Shown here piece after piece: positions 7,057 to 15,525 of a stretch of 37,797 bases of DNA. Each line of letters opens with the position of its first letter. Position 1 is the stretch's first letter. The notes beneath the pieces are model-generated. The model had not been told where the DNA came from and ran no database searches. It saw nothing but the letters and a program-made list of their open reading frames with translations. The position numbers were made by a program, and so were the translations under genes. The DNA comes from Gemmatimonadota bacterium (lineage in GTDB: Bacteria > Gemmatimonadota > Gemmatimonadetes > Longimicrobiales > Gaopeijiaceae): contig JAJDXS010000044.1 of assembly GCA_022823145.1 (NCBI GenBank), positions 1 through 37,797 of the forward strand. Direction: 5' to 3'.

Positions 7057-10000
7057 GTGGTGCCACGATTCCGCACACTGCTGCTCGCCGCGCTTGCCCT
7101 GTGCCAGCTCCCCACTTCAGCTTCGGCCTCGGCGCAGTCCGCAGCCGCCTCGTCGCAGTCAGCCTCGGCCGCCCAGACCGCCCCCCGCCCCGCCCTCGAC
7201 CCGTCCGACCCGGCGCGCTGGCAGGTGCCGCCGGCCGAACTCCAGGCGCTGCGCTTCCGCGAACTGGGCCCGTTCAGGGGGGGGGCGCGTCACAACGGTC
7301 GCCGGCGTCCGTTCCCGGCCGCACACCTTCTACTTCGGCGCGACCGGCGGAGGCGTCTGGAAGACCGAAAGCGCCGGACAGGCGTGGACGAACATTTCCG
7401 ACCACGGCATTCCGATCGGCTCCATCGGCGCGGTCGCGGTCGCGCCCTCCGACCCGGACATCCTCTACGTGGGCACCGGCTCGGACGCGATCCGCGGCAA
7501 TGTCTCTACGGGACGCGGCGTGTACCGCTCCGACGACGACGGCGCCACCTGGCGCTACCTGGGCCTGCGCGAGACGGGCCAGATCGGACGCATTCGCATC
7601 CACCCGTCCGATCCTGACATTGCCTGGCTCGCCGCGACCGGACATCCCTTCGGCCCGAACCCGGAGCGGGGCGTCTACCGCACCCGGGACGGCGGCGCGT
7701 CCTGGGAGAACGTTCTCTTCGTCTCGGACTCGACCGGCGCGATCGAGCTGCTGATGAACGAGCGCGACCCCGACGAGATCTTCGCCGCCATGTGGCGCGC
7801 CGAGCGCAAGCCCTGGACGATGATTTCGGGTGCCCGCGAGGGCGGCATCTACCGCAGCCGCGACGGGGGGGACAGCTGGGAGAAGCTCGCAGGGGGCCTC
7901 CCGTCCGGGCTGATCGGCAAGATCGGGATCGCTCAGGCGCGCTCCGACCCCGGCCGACTCTACGCGATCATCGAGGCCGAGCCGGGGTCCGGCATCTATC
8001 GCACGCTCAACGGGGGTGACGACTGGACGCTGGTTAATGACGAGCCGCGATTGCTGGGTCGCCCCTGGTACTTCCACAACATTTTCGCCGATCCGACCGA
8101 CGCGGACGTCGTGTATGTGGCCGGCGGGGGCTTCCATCGGTCCACGGACGGCGCGGAGAGCTTCCAGACGATTCGGATGCCCCACTCGGACCATCACGAC
8201 CTGTGGATTTCGCCCGACAACCCGGATGTCATGGTGCAGGGGAACGACGGCGGTGCGGTGGTGACCGTGGACGGCGGACGGACCTGGTCCAGCCAGCTCA
8301 ACCAGGCGACGGCGGAGATGTATTCGGTGACCGTCGACGACCAGTTCCCCTACCGCGTGTACGGTTCGCAGCAGGACAACTCGACGCTGTCGCTGCCGAG
8401 TTCGGCGACGGGAACGGGGATCAGCCTGCAGCACTGGGAGTCGCACGGGGGCTGCGAGACGGGTCCGGTGACGGTGCATCCGACCGATCCAGCCATTGTC
8501 GTGTCCGGTTGCTTCGGCGGACGGCTCGCGCGCTACAACCGGCGGACCGAGCAGTTCCGCCAGATCCGGCCCTATCCCGAGCGGCAGGACGGAGCGCCGG
8601 AGCGGGAACTGCGCTACCGGATCCAGTGGAACGCGCCGGTGCTCTTCTCGCGCCACGACCCGGACGTGCTTTACCACGGCTCGCAGTACGTGGCGGTGAG
8701 CCGCGACCAGGGCGGGAGCTGGGCGGTCATTTCGCCCGACCTGACCGGCAACGACACGACGAAGTTCGGCCAGGCGGGCGGTCCGATCACCGCCGATGTG
8801 ACCGGCGTGGAGATCTACTCGTCGCTGCTGCAGATCGCCGAAGCGCCGCACGACGCGCGCGTGCTGTGGACCGGCTCGAACGACGGACGCGTGCACCTCA
8901 CCCGCGATGGCGGCGCCACCTGGACCGATGTCACGCCGCCGCAGATGCCGCAGCCGAGCACGGTGAACCGGATCGACGTGTCGCCGCATGCTCCCGGCAC
9001 CGCGTACCTCGCCGCCTACCGCTACCGGCTGGACGATTTCCGGCCCTTCATCTACGGCACACGCGACTTCGGCGCGACCTGGACCCTGCTCACCGACGGC
9101 GCCAACGGACTGCCGGCCGACCATCCGACGCGCGTGGTTCGCGAGGACCCGGAGCGGACCGGACTGCTGTACGCGGGCACCGAGTTCGGCCTCTTCGTGT
9201 CGTTCGACGCGGGCGCCAACTGGCAGCCGCTGCAGCTCAACCTGGCGCCCTCGCCCGTGACCGACCTCGTGGTGCACCGCGGTGATCTGGTGGTGGGAAC
9301 CCAGGGGCGGGGCTTCTGGATTCTGGACGACATCACGCCGCTCCGCCATGTGGCCGTCGGTGAGCCTGCGGGAGACCTCGTCCTCTACCCGGTGAGGCCC
9401 GCGTACCGCACCGCCGCCCAGGAGCGGGACGGTCATTACGTGCGCGATCACGTCTACGGCGCGATGATCCCGCGCTACATGAAGGCGATGAACCCCCCCG
9501 AGGGCGCGACGGTGTACTTCAATAGACCTGACAGTGCATTTGGGACAATTGAAATACACATCATGGAAGGAGACGGCGATCCTGTGCGCACCTTCGCCGA
9601 CGTCACGGCCGGGCCCGGGCTCAACCGCTTCAACTGGAATCTGGATTATCCGTCAGGTTCGGCGGCGGTAGCCGCGCGGGCGGTGCCGGGGCGCTACACG
9701 GTGCGGATCGAGGCGCCCGAAGGAGAAGCGTCGGCCGACTTCGACGTTCTCATGGACCCGCGCCTGGAGGAAGAGATCACGGTCGCGGACCTGCAGGCCC
9801 AGTTCGACTACCTGATCCGGGCGCGGGATCGGCTGGATGCGCTGGAAGAGGCGCTTGCGGGCCTGCGCCAGGTGAGGGGCGACGCCGAGAGCGCCCGTGG
9901 CGCGCCCGACGCCAACGAATCGATCCGGGGCGCGGCCGAGCGGGCGTCGACGGCGCTTACGGCGGTCGAGGAGGTGCTCGTGCAGCCTCGCGGCGCCGGG

Positions 10001-10264
10001 TTCGCGAACCCTTCCCGGATTCGCAGCCACCTGAGGTTCGTGATGACGGCGGCGAGTTCGCAGCGCGGCGAGGACCTGGACGCGCGGCCCACCGAGCAGC
10101 TGATCGAGCGGCTGGTCGATCTCGAAGTGGAACTCGAGGGCGCACTGACGCGGTTGCGCGGCGTGTACACGGACGAAGTCGAGGAGCTGAACGCGGAACT
10201 CGAATCCGCGGGCCTCGAGCGGATCCGGATCCCGGCCGTGCCGGGGCGGCGGGCGGTCAGTTGA
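7057..10264 (+). CDS. VPS10/sortilin-like BNR beta-propeller protein, frameshifted in a G9 tract
   Basis: This is a secreted protein of about 1,068 residues once one base is removed. The signal peptide (VPRFRTLLLAALALCQLP...ASAQ) lies in one frame beginning at GTG 7057/7060. The body lies in the next frame from about 7286. They join at nine Gs (7277-7285): with eight Gs the peptide reads FRGGRVTTVAG, the usual start of this family's first blade. The body has repeated Asp-box/BNR units (GGGVWKTESAGQAW, GVYRSDDDGATW, GGIYRSRDGGDSW, HLTRDGGATW) forming a large propeller to about residue 720. A beta-sandwich-like segment and a helical C-terminus follow. Such proteins are often called VPS10 or glycosyl hydrolase, but no catalytic motif is seen, so binding is likelier than hydrolysis. 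An ATG at 6952 is in frame but would bury the signal peptide. The stop overlaps the thioesterase start. Confidence 0.82.
7277..7285 (+). other. G9 homopolymer at a +1 frameshift
   Basis: Nine consecutive Gs lie exactly where the signal-peptide frame must join the beta-propeller frame; eight would restore the reading frame. This may be an assembly or sequencing error, a true null allele, or a slippery tract giving phase variation. Confidence 0.8.
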
Positions 10265-10701
10265 GCAGCTCGCGGCCCGCGCCCGGCCCTCCCAACGCCG
10301 CCAACCGCTGTTTCGTCTGCGGCCCGGAAAACCCGATCGGCCTGCACCTCACCTTCCGGCTCGAAGACGGGGCCTGCGTCTCCGAGTTCACCCCTGGCGA
10401 AAACCACCAGGGCTACCCGGGCGTGATCCACGGCGGCATGATCTACAGCGCCCTGGACGACGTCATGGCCAACTGGCTGTACCTGCGCGGTGCCCGCGCC
10501 TACACGGCCCGTTGCGAGATCCGCTACCGCGCGCCGGCCCGCGAGGGGGAGAAGCTGCTCCTGGTGGGCCGCCCGCAAGCGCGCAAGCGAAAGCTGGTCG
10601 AGATGGAGGGAACCGCGACGCGGGCGTCGGACGGAGAGGTGATCGCTACCGCGACCGCCACCTTCGTCGTGATCGACGAGAAGGAGTTTGCGGGGGTGTA
10701 G
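10261..10701 (+). CDS. PaaI/hotdog-fold thioesterase family protein
   Basis: This 146-aa protein is a single hotdog-fold domain, probably a cytoplasmic acyl-CoA thioesterase. The motif HGGMIYSALDDVMA (about residues 57-70) marks the central hotdog helix with its usual His-Gly-Gly start. It is preceded by FTPGENHQGYPGVI and followed by RCEIRYRAPAREGEKLLLVG, the standard strand pattern of the PaaI group. An N-terminal RCFVCGPENPIGLHL segment with two cysteines is common in this subgroup. The start is the TTG at 10261, which overlaps the preceding TGA by 3 bp and suggests translational coupling; no better in-frame ATG precedes the domain. The substrate cannot be inferred. It closes the first plus-strand run. 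Confidence 0.85.
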   Translation: MSSSRPAPGPPNAANRCFVCGPENPIGLHLTFRLEDGACVSEFTPGENHQGYPGVIHGGMIYSALDDVMANWLYLRGARAYTARCEIRYRAPAREGEKLLLVGRPQARKRKLVEMEGTATRASDGEVIATATATFVVIDEKEFAGV

Positions 10702-10792
10702 GTCGATATCTGGCGCTGCTGCGCCGGCCCGTCCGCGTCCTGCTGCGACCTTCGGGTCACTCTGAAAAGCCGACACGTCCTGCTGCCCCGGC

Positions 10793-10822
10793 TTGCGCTG
10801 TGAACAACCCATACGGCATACT
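10793..10822 (+). promoter_or_regulatory. Possible sigma-70-type promoter for the SusC/SusD run
   Basis: TTGCGC at 10793-10798 is followed after 18 bp by CATACT at 10817-10822. Both are only partial matches to the -35 and -10 consensus, but they sit at the edge of the one AT-rich patch in this region and overlap the first ATACTG repeat. This is inference only. Confidence 0.3.
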
Positions 10823-10875
10823 GAAATCATCTATCAATCAGTATACAGTAATGGATATATCCATGCTGCATACTG
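10816..10875. promoter_or_regulatory. Dyad-rich putative operator upstream of susC
   Basis: A perfect 14-bp palindrome, ATGGATATATCCAT (10851-10864), is flanked by inverted octamers CAGTATAC (10839-10846) and GCATACTG (10868-10875). A further direct copy, GCATACTG, lies at 10816-10823. The patch is strikingly AT-rich in a GC-rich setting and lies 69-128 bp before the SusC start, where an operator would be expected. The binding protein is unknown, and no regulator gene sits next to it. Confidence 0.55.
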
Positions 10876-10943
10876 TTTCGCCGCGAGCCTGCGAGCCCCC
10901 TTCAGCGGGTGTCGGGCAGTCATTTCGTACCTGGAGGTGTCCC

Positions 10944-13900
10944 ATGCGAAGCGATTCATCCCTTTTCCCCAGTCGAGCGGCGCCCAACCGTCGGAGATGG
11001 TCCCGGGCCTCGCTCGCAACAGTACTTCCCCTCCTGATCCTGCCTGTATCCGCCGCCGCCCAGCAGCCCGTGGGCGGCACGGTGGTGGATGCGGCGACCC
11101 AGCGCCCGATCGCCGGTGCCCAGGTTGCTGTTCAGGGCACGGAGCTAGGCACGCTTACCGACAACCGGGGCCGCTTCCTTATGCTGAACGTGCCGGGTCA
11201 GGAGATCACCCTCGAGGTGGTGATGATCGGGTACACCGCGTTCAGCCAGGTCACCCGGACGGGGCAGGTCGACCTGACGCTCGCGCTCACCGAGGCGGCC
11301 ATCTCCCTCGACGAGATCGTCGTCACCGGGACCGCCGGCGGACAGCAGACCCGCGCCATCGGCAACGCGGTAGGCAAGGTTTCGGCCGAGACGCTGGAAG
11401 AGATCGCCCCGGCCATGACCATCCAGAACATGCTGGGGTCGCAGGTCACAGGTGTGCGGGTCATGAGTTCCGGCGGCGAGATCGGCGCCGGCGGCGTGAT
11501 GCGGATCAGGGGCGCGAGTTCCATCTCCCTCGCCGGAACCCCGCTGGTCTACGTGGACGGCGTGCGGGTCAACGGCGAGGACAACATCTCGCTGTTCGGC
11601 GGCATCGGCTTCGACGGCGGGGGCCAGCCCTCCAGGATCAACGACTTCAACCCCGACGACATCGAGTCGATCGAGATCATCAAGGGGCCCGCGGCTGCCA
11701 CCCTGTACGGGACGGAGGCCACGAACGGGGTCATCCAGATCATCACGAAGCGGGGCAACCGGGGTGCGCCACGGGTCAACGTGACGATGAAGCAGGGCGC
11801 GAACTGGATGCCCGACCCCGAGCAGACGTTCCCCAGCACCTTCTACACCTGCTCCGGCTCCTCGCAGACGGCAACGGCTCCCGCGGGCGCGGATCCTGCC
11901 GCCTTCGACAGGTATCGCTGCAACCCCGGGGAGATCACCGAGTTCAACGTCCTGCAGTACGACCGGGAGGTGTTCGGAAACGAATGGTTCTCGACGGGGC
12001 ACGCCCAGTCCTACGGTGCCGACGTGAGCGGCGGATCCGATCAGGTCACCTACTACATGTCGGCGGACTGGGACCGTGACGAGGGGTTCCTGCCCTACAA
12101 CTGGAGAAACCACCTGTCGGGCCGAGCCAACCTCAGCTACACGCCGAACGACACCTACGACTTTGCCTTCAGCCTTGCCCAGAACCGGATCAGGGCGCAG
12201 TCCGCCTCGGCGCAGCAACCGCTGAGCACCGCAGTGATCTGGGCGTGTCCAGATCCGGGCTGCGAGGCGGGGAGCGGCTTCGGGTCCGATATTGCCGGAC
12301 CCTACCGCGGCTACATCGCCTATCTGCCGGAGGCCTACGCCAACGAGATCGAAGGCTTCCAGGACGTGGACCGCACCACCTTCAGCCTCCAGGGACGGCA
12401 CGATCCTTTCGACTGGCTGAGTCACAGCCTCACCGTGGGCGGGGACTTCTCCAACATCCGGAACTCGGAGCTCTACAAGGCCACGGGGAACATCGGACAG
12501 TTCCAGTCCCACGGCCGGAAGTGGATCATCAATCTCCGCAGCAGTTTCGTCTCGATCGACTACGGGGCGAACGCGGACTACTCACTGACCGACGACCTGA
12601 GCTTCACCACCTCCGGAGGGGTCCAGTTCTACCGCCGGCAGGAGGAGTCCAACCAGTCCGTCGGAGAGTTCTTTCCCATCGAGGCGCTTACGACCGTGAG
12701 TTCCGGTTCGGTACGCCGCGGTGAGGAGGACTTCCTGGAAAACCGGACGTTCGGCGTCTTCGTCCAGGAGCAGATCAACTGGCGCGACCGGGTCTACCTT
12801 ACGGGCGCCATCCGGGGCGACGACAATAGCGCGTTCGGCAAGAACTTCGATTTCGTCGTGTACCCGAAGTTCTCCCTGTCGTGGGTTCCCACCGACGAGG
12901 ACTTCCTGAACGATGTGGGCTGGCTGAGCACCCTGAAGTTCCGCGGCGCGTGGGGGAGGGCCGGCAAGCAGCCCGACGTTTTCGACGCGCTGAGGACGTA
13001 CGAACCCGTCGTCGGAGCGAACTCCGAGGGCGTGCTCACGCCGGAGAACATCGGGAATCCAGACCTCAAGCCCGAGGTGGGCGAGGAGCTGGAACTGGGC
13101 TTTGACGCGGGATTGCTGGACGAGCGCGTCGCGGTGGAATTCACCTACTACAACCAGAAGACCCAGGACGCCATCATCCGCGTACCGGCGCTTCCTTCAC
13201 TGGGATTCCCGGGCGTTCAGTTCCGAAACCTCGGGGAGGTCAGGAACACCGGTATCGAGATGGGCGTGGACGTGTCGGCCTACAGGAGCAACGACCTGGG
13301 CCTGGACTTCCGGTTCACCATCTCGAAGAACAACAACGAGATCGTGAGTCTGGGCGGCGAGCCGTTCATCGATCACAACTCCAGGTTCGGCCAGTACCAC
13401 GTGGCCGGTTTCCCGCTGGCGGGCGTGTTCAGGAAACGCGTCGTCAGCGCCGACCTGGTCAACGTCGATGGCCGGAACGAGCCGACCAACGTGATGTGCG
13501 AGAGCGGTCCCCTGGTACCCGGGGGCAACTTCTCCGAGGGCGGTGGCCCGCCGGTCCCGTGCGCCGAAGCACCCGAGGTGTACTGGGGTCAGCCTCTGCC
13601 CGTCTGGGAGGGCGGCGTCAGCGCCAACGTGACGCTGTATCGCAATCTGCAGATCTATGCCCTGGTCGACTTTGTCGGCGGACGCACCTTCGAGAACGGC
13701 GACGTCATGCACGCGCACCTGACGTTCCGCCAGACCCGGGCCATGCAGGAGCGGCTCGATCCAATCCTGCTGGGCTACCAGAGCCTGGGCACGGCGGGCC
13801 GGCGGCAGGCGGGGATTATCGACGGCGACTTCGCGAAGCTCAGGACGATCTCCGCCAACTACACGCTGCCGCAGAGGTTCGCCGAAATGATGCGGGCTTC

Positions 13901-14099
13901 CAGGGTCACCCTCACCGTAACGGGCCAGAACCTCTGGACGATCTGGACGGCGGCGGGGGACGAGTGGTTCGGTCACAAGCTCATGGACCCGGAGAGGACG
14001 AACCAGGCGGGAGGGGCCACACCCGGGCTGGAGGTGTTCCTCCAGGAAAGCTGGCCGCAGGCGAAGCGGATCATATCCACACTGCGATTCTCCTTCTGA
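10944..14099 (+). CDS. susC: SusC/RagA family TonB-linked outer-membrane transporter
   Basis: This 1,051-aa outer-membrane protein is the barrel of a SusCD uptake complex that imports oligomeric nutrients with TonB-derived energy. The ATG at 10944 has GGAGGTG 5 bp upstream and is followed by a signal peptide ending near residue 40 (VSAAAQ). Residues about 42-115 are a carboxypeptidase-regulatory-like domain (GGTVVDAATQRPIAGAQV ... DNRGRFLM). A plug domain follows from about 125 (LDEIVVTGT, then PLVYVDGVRV), with the SusC signature YGTEATNGVIQIITKRG at 255-271. The rest is a 22-strand barrel ending in an aromatic residue (IISTLRFSF), as outer-membrane barrels do. No N-terminal STN signalling domain is present, so sigma/anti-sigma control is unlikely. 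SusD follows after 15 bp, and peptidase genes rather than glycosidases come next. Confidence 0.96.
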   Translation: MRSDSSLFPSRAAPNRRRWSRASLATVLPLLILPVSAAAQQPVGGTVVDAATQRPIAGAQVAVQGTELGTLTDNRGRFLMLNVPGQEITLEVVMIGYTAFSQVTRTGQVDLTLALTEAAISLDEIVVTGTAGGQQTRAIGNAVGKVSAETLEEIAPAMTIQNMLGSQVTGVRVMSSGGEIGAGGVMRIRGASSISLAGTPLVYVDGVRVNGEDNISLFGGIGFDGGGQPSRINDFNPDDIESIEIIKGPAAATLYGTEATNGVIQIITKRGNRGAPRVNVTMKQGANWMPDPEQTFPSTFYTCSGSSQTATAPAGADPAAFDRYRCNPGEITEFNVLQYDREVFGNEWFSTGHAQSYGADVSGGSDQVTYYMSADWDRDEGFLPYNWRNHLSGRANLSYTPNDTYDFAFSLAQNRIRAQSASAQQPLSTAVIWACPDPGCEAGSGFGSDIAGPYRGYIAYLPEAYANEIEGFQDVDRTTFSLQGRHDPFDWLSHSLTVGGDFSNIRNSELYKATGNIGQFQSHGRKWIINLRSSFVSIDYGANADYSLTDDLSFTTSGGVQFYRRQEESNQSVGEFFPIEALTTVSSGSVRRGEEDFLENRTFGVFVQEQINWRDRVYLTGAIRGDDNSAFGKNFDFVVYPKFSLSWVPTDEDFLNDVGWLSTLKFRGAWGRAGKQPDVFDALRTYEPVVGANSEGVLTPENIGNPDLKPEVGEELELGFDAGLLDERVAVEFTYYNQKTQDAIIRVPALPSLGFPGVQFRNLGEVRNTGIEMGVDVSAYRSNDLGLDFRFTISKNNNEIVSLGGEPFIDHNSRFGQYHVAGFPLAGVFRKRVVSADLVNVDGRNEPTNVMCESGPLVPGGNFSEGGGPPVPCAEAPEVYWGQPLPVWEGGVSANVTLYRNLQIYALVDFVGGRTFENGDVMHAHLTFRQTRAMQERLDPILLGYQSLGTAGRRQAGIIDGDFAKLRTISANYTLPQRFAEMMRASRVTLTVTGQNLWTIWTAAGDEWFGHKLMDPERTNQAGGATPGLEVFLQESWPQAKRIISTLRFSF

Positions 14100-14114
14100 C
14101 CAACGAGGTGTGAG

Positions 14115-15467
14115 ATGCGAAACATGACCAGGAAGACATGGATATTGGCGCTGTCTCTGCCCTTGCTCGCCGCGTGCGACATCCAGGAGATCCTTGAGGT
14201 CGACATTCCGGGGAGGGTGGAGGAAAGCGCATTGGAAAACCCGAAGCTGGCGTCGACCCTCGTGACGGGCGTGATCTCCGACGTCGAGTGCTCGTGGAAC
14301 CAGTATACCGCCGGGATGGCTCACCATTCGGACGAATACATCCCCACATCCGGGAATCTCGACCTGATCCGGTGGGGCGAGCGGAGGATCGAGGACGTGG
14401 ATGTCCAGTTCAGCCAGGGGCTGTGCGGGGGAGCGACCTATCCCACCTACACGCCGCTGCAGACCGCGCGCTTCCAGGGCGAGGACGTGCTGTCCCGCCT
14501 TGACGGTGAAGCGTTCGCCGGCCTGGCCGACCTTGCGGACCTGCGGGCGGTTGCCCGGACGTGGGGCACCTTTCCCCTGATCGCGCTGGGTGAAGCCTTC
14601 TGCGACATGACGATTCCCACCGTGGAGGGCGAGCCGGGGCCGCTGATGACGAAGCAGGAAGTACTGGCGGTCGCCGAGACCAAGTTCACCGAAGCGATCG
14701 GCATGGCCCAGGGGGTCGGCAACACGGCGCTGGCCAATACGGCCCTCGTCGGCCGGGCCCGCGTGCGGATCGGCCTGGAGAACTTCCCCGGCGCCATGGC
14801 CGACGCGGCGCAGGTCCCCGCCGGGTTCGAGACCCTCGTGACCCGGGACGCGTCCGAATCGCGGCGCTGGAACTACTACTACGAACGGCTGAACGCAACG
14901 ACCGGATTCCGTAACCACGGTTCGGTGTCGGACCACTACCGGCACCTGACGATTGACGCGGAGGGTCGCCCGACCCAGGACGACGGAGTACCGGACACGC
15001 GCGTCAACGTCATGACCACCGGAGAGGCCGCATCGGACTTCGTGACACAGAACTGGTTCCACGACAAGTACAACTCCCGGGCGGACCCCCTCCCGCTGGT
15101 CACGTACAGGGAAGCGCGCATGTACATGGCCGAAGCGGCGGCGCGGACAGGTGACATCGCGATGGCGACCGAGCTGATCAACGACCGTCGCATGGCGGCG
15201 AGCCTGCCCACGATGACGGCGCCGGCGACGACGAACGAGATGATCGAGCTCGTGATCGAGGAGAGACGGCGGGAGCTCTTCGTGGAAGGCGGCCACCGCT
15301 TCAACGACATGATCCGCTTCCGGGGCACGCAGTTCGAGATCCCGTTCCTGGGTGAGCCGGGCTCGATCCACCCGAACGGAATCAGCCAGAAGGGGGACGT
15401 GTACGGCACGACCACCTGCCTGCCGCTGCCGCTGGTGGAGAGAAACGGCAACCCCAACATCCCGTAA
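14115..15467 (+). CDS. susD: RagB/SusD family nutrient-binding lipoprotein
   Basis: This 450-aa surface lipoprotein is the lid and binding partner of the SusC barrel. The start at 14115 has GAGGTG a few bases upstream. The signal ends in the lipobox LAAC with Cys21. The protein is helical with tetratricopeptide-like repeats, and SusD hallmarks are visible: the early LEVDIPG, the ARVRIGLENF repeat helix at the middle, YREARMYMAEAAARTGD, and the C-terminal IEERRRELFVEGGHRFNDMIRF (given in part), which is the typical SusD end motif. The length is normal. A strong hairpin follows the stop. The ligand is not predictable from sequence; the neighbouring hydrolases point to peptides or amino-acid conjugates. 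Confidence 0.95.
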   Translation: MRNMTRKTWILALSLPLLAACDIQEILEVDIPGRVEESALENPKLASTLVTGVISDVECSWNQYTAGMAHHSDEYIPTSGNLDLIRWGERRIEDVDVQFSQGLCGGATYPTYTPLQTARFQGEDVLSRLDGEAFAGLADLADLRAVARTWGTFPLIALGEAFCDMTIPTVEGEPGPLMTKQEVLAVAETKFTEAIGMAQGVGNTALANTALVGRARVRIGLENFPGAMADAAQVPAGFETLVTRDASESRRWNYYYERLNATTGFRNHGSVSDHYRHLTIDAEGRPTQDDGVPDTRVNVMTTGEAASDFVTQNWFHDKYNSRADPLPLVTYREARMYMAEAAARTGDIAMATELINDRRMAASLPTMTAPATTNEMIELVIEERRRELFVEGGHRFNDMIRFRGTQFEIPFLGEPGSIHPNGISQKGDVYGTTTCLPLPLVERNGNPNIP

Positions 15468-15477
15468 CGAGCGGGGA

Positions 15478-15512
15478 GAGGCCGGCCGTCCGGGCATTGG
15501 GCGGCCGGCCTC
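15478..15512 (+). terminator. Strong GC hairpin after susD
   Basis: GAGGCCGGCCG (15478-15488) and CGGCCGGCCTC (15502-15512) form a perfect 11-bp stem around a 13-nt loop, just after the SusD stop and 13 bp before the next start codon. There is no T-run, so it may be a partial terminator or an mRNA-stabilising hairpin that sets the ratio of SusCD to the downstream hydrolases. Confidence 0.6.
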
Positions 15513-15525
15513 GCCGGGAGGCGTA

